A stretch of DNA of 64,000 nt from contig CAJNOL010000127.1 in NCBI GenBank assembly GCA_905250125.1, positions 62,001-126,000 on the forward strand. Direction: 5' to 3'. Below the pieces are notes generated by a model, which saw nothing but the letters and a program-made list of their open reading frames with translations, was not told where the DNA came from and did not search any database. Each line of letters opens with the position of its first letter. Position 1 is the first letter of the stretch. This document shows, piece after piece, positions 1-12,770 of the stretch. The position numbers were made by a program, and so were the translations under genes. The stretch is from Rotaria sordida (taxonomy: Eukaryota > Rotifera > Eurotatoria > Philodinida > Philodinidae).

Positions 1-747
1 ATATACAATATTTAAAATAATACGCGATCGTCTTATATTCGTTAAAATTGATGATAATAGATCTAATGAAATCTTATTAACACCAAAAACAAGAAAAACC
101 AAATTAAACAAATAAAATACATCTGACACAGAAGATTAAAAAAAAGAAAAAGTAAGTATTTATCACACGTTCATCTGATATTGTGATGTGTATAATGGAG
201 GTATACCTAAAAAATAAAAAAAAATGATTTGTTATTTTTTAATTCTATCATATTATATATTCAGGATGCGAATATGACTTCACGAATTCACATCTGAATA
301 GAAATACATTCTTTAAAATTAGTGAATGCTGATGAAAAGAATAATATGAAACATAGGAGGAAGAGAAAGCTCACTATTACCTGCTAATTGCATTGCCACG
401 TAACTAGTAATGGAAAATTTATGTGTTTAATTTTTCCGTCAGAAAAAAAAAGTCTGTTGTTATATAATGATGATTTTTCATAAAGTTTGATCGAAGAAAT
501 TCGAATCTATAACTAATTTCTTAAAATTTTCAACTTTGATCTGTTTTTCAGTGTTTAACCTAAATGTTCAAATTCTTTGAACTGGAACACTTCTGATCAA
601 ACTTTAATTTGTTTGTTAATCATAATAAGAGCCTGACAAACACAGAATCTGTTCGGTTTCTCTCCTCCTTGCAAAAAAATCACGAACCGATTCCATCTTT
701 GAGATTTAATTTGAAGATAATCTCATCTTTTGCCTTCTCGAATTTTG
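1..747. other. A+T-rich flank downstream of the Ig gene
   Basis: No independent gene is visible. On the minus strand around 360-420 there is a possible last exon for the neighbouring immunoglobulin gene: an acceptor-like TTACTAG followed by a short open stretch. In the phase left by the previous exon it meets a stop after a few codons. I cannot tell whether it is used or whether the gene ends by read-through at 748. Confidence 0.4.
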
Positions 748-3700
748 TTATATGTTAGTATTAGTTTTTATTTTCTTTATACCTGAAAATGTGTAATCAG
801 TTGTTTCAACTAATCTAGGACTATATTCATTATTAAATGTTGTTGTTGTAGATTTTGAATGAAAACCCGAACTATTTGTTGATGATTCATTTGATAAATT
901 ATCCATTAATTTTTTTGTACGATTATTATTAAATAATGATGTTAATAAATGATCTAAATCATGAAGTTTTTAATTAAGAAAAAACAAAAAGAAATTTTTT
1001 TCAACCTGTTGGTTCAATTTTAGTTTGTTCAATTTTTAATGATAATTGATCATTATCATTGAATGATGGATTACATGTACGTAAATCAGATGTTCGTAAA
1101 GATGCAACATCTTTGATTAATTCATTTATTGAATAATGTGCATCATAAACAATTGGAAGATTTTTGACTAAAAAAAGAAAAGGGGACATTTTTTTGTTAT
1201 AGAAAAATTAACAGAAAAAGATCTATATTCTTTTTTTACTTGAACGTTTTCGTCTATGTCGAACACGACAACCACAATAGATAGCAACAATTGATAAAAT
1301 AGTGAGAAGAAAAAATATACTTAATATAATCGATATTAAAATTGTTGATGGATCTTCATCTAAATTAATTTGATAAAGACGACTTTGTTCATATCCATAT
1401 TCATTTTCAGCCATACATGATAAACGATTAAGATTATTTGTTGATGAAAATATTTTTCGATTATTATAAATTAATTTTGATAAACAACTATGATTATCAC
1501 ATGTTGTTGATATTAATGATTGATCAGTTGATTCAATTGATTGATCATTTAATTTCCAACTTATTTTCTAAATAAATAAATATAATGAAATATAAAATTT
1601 GATTCAAATTAAAACATACAAGAATTGAACTTGATGAATAAACTTGACATTCAAATTCACGAATATTTAATGAATAATGTTGTTTAGATTCTTGAATATA
1701 AACTAATGGTTTACCTAAAATGAAGAAAATAATTTTCTTTCTCTTTTGTTTTCTAATTAATATGAATACCTTTTATATAAATAATAAAATCATTATAAAG
1801 TGTTTCAAAACCATCCGTTTCAACACGATATGAATATATTCCTTGTTGTTCGCGTGTTGTTATATTTTCAAGATTAAATAATGAACCTTCAGCTAATTTT
1901 TGTCCATAACGATACCATGAAATCCTCGAACGAGGAAATGAATCAACTATACAACGAAGTATCATAGGATTTGATGTTGGTGATTTATCATCAAAATCAA
2001 GAACAACAAATTTTGGTGGACGAACAATAAATATTGGAGAATCTATTAAATATGAATATATTAAAGAATCATTTTTTTCATAAGAATTTTCTAAACATAC
2101 AACGAATTAATAATCGAATACTTGTATTTGTTGTACCAATTGAATTTATTGCTGTACAACCAATTGAATGATTATGTACATGTCTTGATAATGGAATATT
2201 TATTATCGAACTTGTTAATGATGTTAAATCCATTGAATTAGCAAACCATCTATTAGAGATTTTTTTTTGTTTTTATTCAATAGAAATTAACTTTTTTTTT
2301 CTTCAAAAATATTTATTCTTACCTCAATTGTGGTTCAGGATTACCATGAACAATACAACGAAAAGTTGCTGTTGAATTAACTGTTAATGGATAACGATTT
2401 TGAGATTCAATACGAGCTTTTGGTTTATCTAAATTAATATTGAAATATATATTCATTGAGTATATTGAAAAGATTCGAGACGAAAGAAACATTTTAATGT
2501 GTTTTAAAAGTTATGATTTTTCATTAGAGATGTGCAGAATTAAGTTTTTTTGGTCTCGATAGATCTGGTCTAATCTCGGCACCGGTATCTTATTTTCTGG
2601 TGGCTCTGATCCTGAACTCGGCACCGAAGGGTTGAGTTTTTTGGGTTTGAATCCCAATTTGAAGAGAATCACTCCAGGATATATTCGTATCATATCCAAA
2701 AAAAATTCTTCAATACTTGTTTTTTGATTTTTTTTTTAGTCAACAACTAGTACTTTTTTGGGTTATCTCTCTTGAGTTATGTTCTCATTGATATGATTTA
2801 TAAGATAATTCGTTTAAAAACCATAGAATATTTAACTAATGTCTTTAGTTGCGAGTTGAATCAACCATCTTCTTATAGTCTTGGTTCTAGTTTCAGCAAC
2901 TTCTCTTTCCCATGGTGTCGCATATGTCTGTTCTCTACTATGAACGATAGTGCATTTCAATCAAACTAAACAAATTTTGCTCTATGCATTATGTCTCTCA
3001 TCAAGATCGATTTTCATTGATAATATCAATTTAAAATCACTTGAAATGATTCACTTAAGATATATATATATTTCAATTCACATATAATGACAAAACTCAC
3101 AATGAACATGTATTCTTGTTGAAATATCTTTATGAAAATTATTTGCATATTGATAAATTTGTTCACATCGAATACGTGCATTATCCCAACTACTATCTGG
3201 ATCATCAATAATATAAACAAGTTTTGTTACATTTTTTTTTGTTAACATATCTAATTCATAGAAAATCATTAATGATGATTTTTTTGTTATTATTTGTTCA
3301 TTTTTATATAAAATTAATTTTGACGCCGGTTTTGATGGAGTTGATAAACAAGTTATATTTGCTGATTGACCTTGTTTTAATGGCATATTAGGTAGTATCA
3401 ATGTTGGTTGACCATCCGGTGGAGCTAACAGGAACAAAACAAAAAGGAAAAGAAAGAAGGTCAATAGACAAGAAAAAAATCTGTCTCAAGTATTTCACAT
3501 ACCAATAAGAGTTAAATGAACACGTTCGGAGCGTGCTTCATGTGCATTCATTGTTCTCTGCACTTGACATTGAAATATCCCTTCATCTTTATTTGACACA
3601 TGAACAATTGACAAATTATAGTGATCTAAACGAAAAAAAGAAAATGACTAAATCGTTTATTTTAGTCAAGGATAATCTATGCCTGTAAAGATTACGTCAT

Positions 3701-4691
3701 AGAATTTTTTTTTCCCTTTATGTGTTGCTTCCGGACAGATTATGTCGAAAAAGTCAATCAAATATTGATCACATATCGACACTTTCTTTTTTTTTTATGT
3801 ATTGCACATTACTATATTCAATTTCCTGATGAGAACAATAGACACATATACATATGAAATATGTCTAACTAGTTCGTCGTCCATTTTTGTCAAAAACTTC
3901 CTGTCCATTTCTTCAATTGCTCTCCTGAGAAGACAACAATGGAATTGACGGGTCAATGAGATGAGACGAAAAAAAAAAAGAAAACTTCGATGCAATAATT
4001 AGCAACTAGACAGAAAGAATAGCGACTATAATCAAGAATAATGTGTACTTCCGGTAAAACGAGAAAAAAAAACGACAATGTGTTACTTTTTCATTACACG
4101 TACACACTAGGTGGTAGAACCTATCCTACTCATATTGGTCATATTTCACTAGACAATGCTCATAAAAAAGAAAATAATTAGTAGAATAAAATTACCGGAA
4201 GAAATTGAAAAAGAAAAAAAAAATCTTGAAGTAATAGATGTTTTTATGTGAGAAAAAAAAACCTATAGAATACATACTAAGACGTTCATTGATTAATAAT
4301 TGAAATCTTGGATAAGCCGTATATTGATAAATACTTATTAAACTATCATCAATTCTTTCATATCGTAATAATTGTGTTTTACCTAATGTACAAAAATCAT
4401 TCCAACACCATGTTACAATAGCATCGGATTGTTTTGAAACAATACAAGGAAATTGAATTGTTTCACCTGGATATGCATTGATATCATTTGGTCCAATAAG
4501 AATTTTTTGATTAATTTTTGGACTAGCTAATATTTTGAAAAGACAAAAATAAGAAAACAATTATATGAGATAAGAAAAATCATACAAGATATTTTACCGT
4601 ATGCAATAGCTTTAGCAACTATTGTTATAGATGAGAATATGACATATGTGATGATGAGTAACGGCAGTTGTAGACGATAAGTGGCAGTCAT
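748..4691 (-). CDS. Kirre/nephrin-like immunoglobulin-superfamily cell adhesion receptor
   Basis: A single-pass surface receptor, likely for cell-cell recognition. Exons, read downwards: 4598-4691, 4278-4526, 3503-3625, 3101-3424, 2323-2428, 2101-2249, 1770-2042, 1620-1714, 1240-1567, 1006-1167 and 783-953; phases agree at every junction. It opens with a hydrophobic signal peptide (MTATYRLQLPLLIITYVIF). About five Ig-like domains follow with paired Cys and Trp, e.g. FPCIV...VTWCW, ANITCLS, FRCIVHGNPEPQLRW, LRCIVDSFPRSRISWY. Next come a juxtamembrane AENEYGYEQSRLYQI, a transmembrane helix (TILISIILSIFFLLTILSIV), a basic stop-transfer (RVRHRRKRSS) and a Ser/Thr/Asn-rich tail. The order, and an Ig1 with a YPRFQLL-like segment, suggest the Kirre/Roughest/nephrin group; other Ig receptors remain possible. 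The C-terminus is uncertain: reading through exon 783-953 stops at 748, but a donor lies at 781-782. The 670-base intron 2429-3100 is unusually long. Confidence 0.8.
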
Positions 4692-5914
4692 GTTAAATAA
4701 ACTAAAAGAAAAAGTAAATGAATAAAATGAATGGCAATCGAAAGGCGTTCTTCGATTAACATCTGTATGTGTATGTGTGTGGCGATTTTATCATATGTAT
4801 ACACGCACGCGCTCAATATACAATCGCTCTCGTAGTGCAGATTTGTGTGTATGTATATCTCATATCGTGTCCTTCCAAAATGTGCATATACATATAAAAA
4901 AAAAAAGAAAGAAAGGCTGAAGATATCACAAAGAGAAACAAGACAGAAAACCTTCAAATGATGTGTTACCTAATAATGGCTTGATTTAGTCGAGTACCTT
5001 GAATTGATTAACTATTGACGCATAGAAAAGGAAAAAAAGCGAGATGAAGATATAATTTGATTGTTACTGATATAAATATACTTATTCATCGTTCATAATC
5101 AAAATCAAATGAGAAATCATTGTCAAATATCAAAATTAGCAAACCTCAACGCATACGACAAAGACGACAGCAAATGAACACTGATATAGTGTGAATTGGC
5201 CTTTGAGCTGTCTCTTTTTCTCTCGCTTTCTCTCTTATTCACTCAATATGGTGATAAGAGCTTATAGAAGACAACATACACGTGTGCCGCCGCAATCGCC
5301 TCTAGTAATGAAGTGATGACTCTCCAATCTAATATAGTGAAGAAGAAAGTGTGCATGTGTGTGTGACCATATAGAACGGCTCTCTGTATCTTACACAACA
5401 TCTGATCGAAAAAAAAAAAGTAAAAGATGCTCAGTGAGTTTTTCTTAGCAGTGCCATATTGATTAATATTCGTTAGTTAACCAAGCGGGATATAACTCTC
5501 GTTTAATATTACACAAGATGATGAACACAATTCGAACACTTACGTCTTTCGTTAAGATGTAGAAGAAGAGTAATGCATATACATAATACATATACAACAC
5601 GCAGCTTATTTAAAGAGAATAGGATAGCAATTGAGATAGAGATCAGTAAGTTAATCTCTTCTTCTGTGCACTTCTGTTGAATGATTACCTCAATAAGCGC
5701 TAGTCTTCATTGTATTTTTTTTTCTTTCTTAGTAGGATAGATTCGTGCTAGTGTTTACATAGGGACAGGACTCAACTGCTACTGTTATAAACATATAGCA
5801 CTAAGAAAGATAGATAGAAGATATCGTTAGATGTGTATGCACAATATTGAGCACAAATATAGTTTATGCACATTGCGAGTAGACTGTGAAATGCCCATAT
5901 AATAATGTCATTTG

Positions 5915-5937
5915 TTGTGTGTGTGTGTGTGTGTGTG
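5915..5937. repeat. GT dinucleotide microsatellite
   Basis: A run of about a dozen GT units in the upstream region of the Ig gene, seen directly in the sequence. No function can be assigned. Confidence 0.9.
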
Positions 5938-8900
5938 CTGGTGCAAAGACAGTGTGAAAGAGAAAGAGAAAAGAAAAAAAAGGGAGACATAGAAACAAAA
6001 AAAAAAGAATGCGTGAATGAATGAATGAGATGGTACTAATTCTAAAAAGTCGTCCGTCACACCTTGTCGCCGAACAGATGTGCTTATAAAAGGAAGAAGA
6101 AAAAGAAAAGAAATCAAAGTCATTTATAAAAAGAAAATAGTGTGATTAAAGCAATAGCCGTTTTCACGTTCGTTTATCCATCTCACATTCTTGTCTTCAG
6201 TTATGATTAATTTATACTCGTTTTATATACTACTATTTGCTATTTCAATTTCTCAAGTATTTCTTTTCTTTTTTCGCTATATGTTTGTATTGTCGACAAC
6301 AATCCAACAGTCATCTGTTGATCAATGATAAACAGTTAACTGCCAATCTACAATCAAATAGAAAATGATAATCACTTTTGTCCTTCCTTATACCTCTTTT
6401 CTATATCAATAGTATACGTACAAGCTGATGCAGCTTTTAAGCTATACAAGCTGTTGAGTGTGTATATTTGAACAAACAAATGCATATAAGCATAACTTAT
6501 GCCAAGGTTTGATAAAAAAGAAAAAAAAAACGAAAGACTGTTAATAATAAAGAAATTAGTAATGATATATCTCAAGGTAAAGAGAAGCGAACTATGATTA
6601 TATAAATATAAATATATATCTATATATATATCTATATTGCTAACAAATAAGAAAAGAAAAAGAAGAAATGGAAACAAGTTCAATATCGATTAATGTTCGA
6701 AATAATTTTGATAATGATCAAATCGATTTATAAAAGTGAGTCTCATTTATGCTCGTCGAAGCAAATCATCATTGCATTCAAGTGTCTCTGTCTATCATAT
6801 ATCACCATGAGAAATAATGATACTATCAACAATAAACTCAACACACGCACATGCATACATTCATATTATTTAGACATATGATAACTATTCTAGATCAATG
6901 CTAAGTTGGTGAGAGAAAGAAACAGAAAGGTGTTATTTCCAAATAGAAGATTACCATACAAGAAAATGAACATATATATATATGAATATAGTTTCTTTTC
7001 TAGATGTTTTTTCTCTCTCTCTTTCTTTTCTTTTTTTTTCAAACATTTGCTTTTTTTGAACTAAAGAAAAGGTATACTCATTAAAACAAACCAGTGAATG
7101 TTAGTGAGAAAGTTCATCTGTGTGAACAATAGCCGTTCGTGTGTGCGTACCATATTTTATACAACTTCTGGTGCCACATTGATTAATCTTTCGTTTATGG
7201 TCTATTGCTCACTTCGACACGCATACACATAGTGAATGAACGAGACTCTTGAGAATACTTATACCAACAAAATGACCATGATGCAATAAATAATACTCGT
7301 TATTCAAATAATCTTATGATTTTATTAAATTATTTTTTTTCTTTTTTTTTTTTCTCAATAAATCTTTATGGAAAATGATTCGATCGAATGTCAGACACGT
7401 ATGTCTTGTCAACATTCTCATCCTATTTCAATGAAAATTTCCTTCGAAGCATTGTGACTTATTGTTTGAGACGCATTAAGTTTGATAAGTAAATATTGAA
7501 TGAAGCCGAAGACGACGTCATTCATGTCAAACTTATACCGTTAGTTAAATATCAACATATACATATATGTATATATTGTTTTATATCATAAAAAATTAAT
7601 CTATAGTTTGATTACATATTGACTAATTTGTAAACTATACTAAATAGAAACGACTAAGATGACATTAGTTATTATTATTGCTTCCGCTTTTTTACTCATC
7701 GTTTACAACTGACGACATCAATTGTGACCATTATGACTATTTTAAACGGATTACTTAGTCATTTTTTATGATAAAAAGACAAAAGAAGAAGGCGGTGAAG
7801 TAGAGTCATCACAGTCTGCTTGCCTGTCTGCCGTTCTTTTTTTCTTCTATAGAAAATCAAAGAAAAAAAAAGCATTAGACAAACTAAACCGTCACTTTCA
7901 TTAATAAGTTAACGAAACAATATTGTACTCAATAAATTTACTTAAAAATATGAGATGAATAAGAATTTCTTGGTCATATAGAAATCATATTGACAGTTAG
8001 TTTGTTTGATTAAAGAAATATAATATATATCACAATTTGATCAATTGATATATTATGACATAAGATAAAGGATATTATTACATAATAAGTACTAAAAAAA
8101 AACCATAAGAGAATGATGTCGGAAATACAATGTAGAATACTCTCGAGTTTCTTTTAATAAATATTAAAAGAAACTTTGTAGAAATTGAATTAATGTTTGA
8201 AACAAATGTACCATGTCTTTTTTATATACGTTTAAAACGTACATGGTAAAATTACATTCAACTGATATTTCTAATAGACATTCTCTTTTTTTTTGTGAAA
8301 CTCTTGAACACATGTCAAAATTTGATCATTGAAGTGTATCGTTGATATTATTATAGTGTATGACATATTGCGTGAGCATAGTGATTTTTATAACTGAATT
8401 ATGTTTGTCAAACAGTTGTTTATCAACAATGACTTTGAAATGAATAGAGTGTCAATTGCCAATAGACACATCTGTGATTGAAAATATTGATAAATGTATT
8501 ACTGAAAAATATTGTAATTTCTTCGTTTTTCTATTTGGATTTTCATTATTGAAACAATATATTCAATTGTATTTTCCATAAAACAGATGTCTATAATTAA
8601 TAATAGCAGCATAAATTAAAACAAGACATTGAAATTTCAATGTTCAAATTATCGAAAAGAATGAAGAAGATTTCAATGGGCTTTGTTCTGAAACAAGCAG
8701 TAAATATAGTTAAAGTTCGATATGATTAACTTGTCATGGATGAAGTTTTCTAATATTATTTCCTTTGAAAATATTCGAGCAGAGAAACAATTCATGATCT
8801 TAACTTTCATGTCAGAAGATATATAATTGAATTATCAATAAACTTCTATTAGTTTTAGTTTTGAACGATTGAATGAAAAAATATTTTATAAGCAGCATTA

Positions 8901-11900
8901 TGTGAATCAACGAATGGCATCTACTTCCCTAGTAATTATTTCTATGGTTCTAAGGTTATTTTCAAATTCTCAGCAGAACACCTGAGAAGCTCGTTACTTC
9001 TAATTGATCACTACATCAAATGCGCTTGTAGAATTATCTATCAGTACTTCATTACAATCTATACCTACTCAAGGTTCATTTCAACTAAAAAATTTAATTT
9101 TGCCTTAAAGAAAAAGATCTGATTAAAACTTTCAGAGAATGTGTCCAGGTGTGTATAGTCTACAATAAAAATTTTAGTTCAAAATATTGAGCTTTTCAAG
9201 ATTTATCATTGTATAAATAATCAAAAGTAGATTTCCATCTTACAAGGATCTCTCTCCAAACCTCATGATATAGATTTCGGGCCCATGTCAGAATGTAACT
9301 AAGATCTGTAGCTATAACTAAATAAGGTCAGATTTTTTTGTTTTGTAAAATTTTGCTTTTTTTTACTTATGGTGAAAGCTTCTCTTAAAAAATCTGACAG
9401 ATTAGAGGTACCTTTACCGAAAAAACTCACCTTTTTTCAAGAAGTAAGTTGAAACTGAAGAATCCAGTTCTAATAAATCGTAGAGAGCAATGTTCTCTTC
9501 AATTTAAATCCAATCGGAGTTCTCTAGCTTATAAAATGGCCAAGAAATCTTTGAAATAAGAATAGTAAAAAACTGAAAAGTCTATTTCGACAAAACAGTG
9601 ACATGAATTTTGGCACGGAAAATCAAATTTTCATTCACCATGAGTTCCTATGAGAAAACTGACTTGGAAGATGGACAATGGTTGATGGCGCATATTAATC
9701 GATATATACGAGTCATATCCTCCATATTTCAAACCTATGCTACAGCTAAGAAAATTTTGACGACTAAGGCTACAAAAATTCTTTTAAATTATATGTTGTT
9801 CAGGTAAAAGCTTGTAAAGTTCTCAGAAAACATTTCAAAATCAGTGCATGATTAATGCATGTGAAAGTAGAAATCTTGATATAGTATTCGAACTTTTCGT
9901 AACTAATTCTTTTGATAAAATATTATTTGGAATTTCAATAGGAGAAAAAACCAATTCTCTAGAACAAAAAATTCTGTTAACTGAACTTGATGTAGTCATA
10001 GATGCCATTTATATACTACTTGTTTTGAAAACGAGTAATCCAATGAAGAAGATGTCGCTTTTCTCAACATATGACTTGTTGTTTAATTCAAACAATGCCC
10101 ATTAAAAAATATTGTAGCATGCATGATCAATAGAACTATAAAAGCGCTGTCTAGTAATGAATCATATTTTGAAAAATAAACACTCCTTCATACAAAAAAA
10201 AAGAATAATTACTAACAATTACGTGTATGTAGGAAGTAGGCGTTTTTTCTCTGAATAAGTTAACGTAGCCTATAGAATTTTTTTTGTTCCATCCTTCAAC
10301 ACTGAACCTAACAGACGCTTGCAGAGAATTAAATTCTGTATCTTTTGACAGAAAACTTAGGATTGTATTTGATTTCTTTGCTTGAACATTTTCAAAAAAA
10401 ACTATATTACAGAATTTTTGACATCTCGGTGGTCTTCTTAGAAATTTTAAATTGATCAATTCAGCTTCTACTACACTTTGATGATTTATTGGTAGATATC
10501 ACCTTTGGATTGAATAATCACAAAAGAAAGTTCAACACGAATGAAAGCAAAATTTATATTCAATAAAACTATTTAAAAAAAAAATTCTAATATATTCATG
10601 ACAAATTAATCTTGTGAAGGATTTTGTTTGTTCATCATCAGTTGGATATCTATATTCAAAAATTGTTTGAACAAAAAATTCCATTCCATAATCGATACAG
10701 TTGTCATGCGTTATAATTCATAAATAATGGATGCACTTTCATGATAATGCAACCTATTCTATGTGTTTTCATGCATTTATTGTTAAATAATGTCCTATAA
10801 TCCATCAGTCTTTCAAGATATTATTGGTCATTGAACAATTATTTGATTAGAATGTACTATTTATTTTTCTTGTAAAATAAATTCATTAAGATCTATGAGA
10901 AGGTCAAAGAATTGTCATATACTTTATTGCATTTATTTGATAAAAAAAAAATAATGAATTGCGATTAAATAATTACTGAATAATTAATCAAACAATCAAC
11001 GACTCCTAGTTTATAGGGCATCAAAACTCTGATTAACAAATAATACATGAACAATGATGAAATAGATTGCATTATCATATAATTACATTCATTATTTATA
11101 CATGTTAGTGTATGATAATATGCAGTATTTTTATTTATCAACTATATGAGTCTTCCCGTTCCGGCACTTTTGGAAAACAGCTCATTAGAAAATTTTGAGC
11201 TTTCACAGCAGATAAAGCTCAATGAGTAGAGTAAAAGTTGTCATAGACTCAAAATTATTACAGATCCTTTCAGGTAACAAAAATATTAGAATCGCAACGA
11301 TGAAAAATGGTCTCTCTTTCTCAATCACAATGAATTCTGTGAGTAATCTCAAACATGTATGTTTTTGTTGACTGCAACTTCCTTTTTCTGTTGTAAATCT
11401 TGGCAAAAACTAGTGGTTCATCATATTTTGAAACAAAAAAAATTAGGCATCGTAAACACTCTGTTATAAATGGAAGAAAGTTTCAGTTCGATTGGATATA
11501 CTGTGGTTGAGAGAAACGAGGACGATTCTTCATTTTATTTTTATTGTTCAAAAAGTCGTTTTTCGAAAGCACCGAAACAATGTACAGATTTTAATGCTTT
11601 TTAGTGAATATATTACGTCTCTTTTTAATTTTTTCAATTTTTATAGTTATATATTTTAATTCTTGAAATATGCTTAGTAAATAGAAAATACTTCTAATTA
11701 TATGTATAGAGTAAAATCGAATGAAAAATGAAATATTGCGAAAAAGGAAAGATGTTGAATATATTATCTTAATCAAATATTAATATAATCATTCATACGA
11801 AGTAATTTCGGATAAGCTTCAATTATTATACTGATCGCTTTTTTTTTGATGATTTTTACTAACATCAAACACGTTTGATTTACTTTGTGTTTGTGAACAA

Positions 11901-12130
11901 TAGTGAGCTAAGATAAAGTTATCCAAATTGTAAAAGACAAAACAACATTGTATTTTATATATTTCATATCAATGTTTATTACAGAGGCTATATAATAAAT
12001 TCTTTGATCTGAATAGATCCTATAAAATATTGTTGAATCATTTGAGTAACACTTTTCCAGTGAAAATAACAAACAAGAAAAAAATTTTATAAAAAGTCAT
12101 TTTACTTTACATATAATTAGTATTCAAAAT

Positions 12131-12770
12131 TATTCACTAAGGTTTATTTTCAATTTTTTTCCGTTGTCGAAAGCGTTAAAAAGACTGCAAATAGTGATTC
12201 GAATAGAGAAAATGATTTCCAACAAGAACATAAGGAAATAAAAAATTATGATCGAATTCACAAAGATATGAGTTTCAGAAAACTAAAATCCTAGTTTTTC
12301 AACACCTAGAGCATGTAAATATAATTTTGTTTAGACTACATGGAATGATAGAATAAACAATCCTCTACAAAATGAGAGATTGCCGAGTTCTCAGCGGCAT
12401 TTTTGGACTGAGATACAAATCGAAAGATGGCTTCTCTAAAGGAAATACGAAAAAAAACGACTTTAGGGGCTTCTATAAGATTGTTGTTGCCCAGTTAAAA
12501 GATATCGTAGAGAACTCGGAGACGTCTCATTTTGTATAGAATTGTTTGCTCTATCATTCCGGGTTGTCTAAACAAAATTAGATTTACATGTTCTAAGTGC
12601 TGAAAAAACTAGAGTTTTGGTTTTCTGGAGTCTCTATCTTTGAGAATTTGAGAATAATTTTTATTTTGTTATATTTCTTTTTGGAAACAATTTTCTTTAT
12701 TCAAATCACTATTTAGATTCTTTCTAACGCTTATAACAACGGATAAAAATTGAAAATAAACCTTGTTGAA
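12131..12770. repeat. Long inverted repeat (fold-back element), intergenic
   Basis: The left arm, 12131-12392, is an imperfect reverse complement of the right arm, 12509-12770, around a spacer of about 116 bases. Matching blocks are obvious: GGTTTATTTTCAATTTTT at the left pairs with AAAAATTGAAAATAAACC at the right end; ATAATTTTGTTTAGAC pairs with GTCTAAACAAAATTAGAT; CCGAGTTCTC pairs with GAGAACTCGG. No transposase frame lies inside. It fits a non-autonomous fold-back or MITE-like element. Confidence 0.85.

Noticed and set aside
2560..2660. tRNA-like B box (GGGTTTGAATCCC) in an Ig-gene intron
   Set aside because: No matching A box at the right distance and no cloverleaf can be drawn; the patch is instead made of short repeats (CTCGGCACCG twice).
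9610..10105. Open stretches of 65 and 85 codons on the plus strand
   Set aside because: No recognisable domain, no convincing splice connection between them, and length near what A+T-rich DNA can give by chance.
10151..10459. 102-codon minus-strand open frame
   Set aside because: No domain, atypical composition, no support from splice sites or neighbours.
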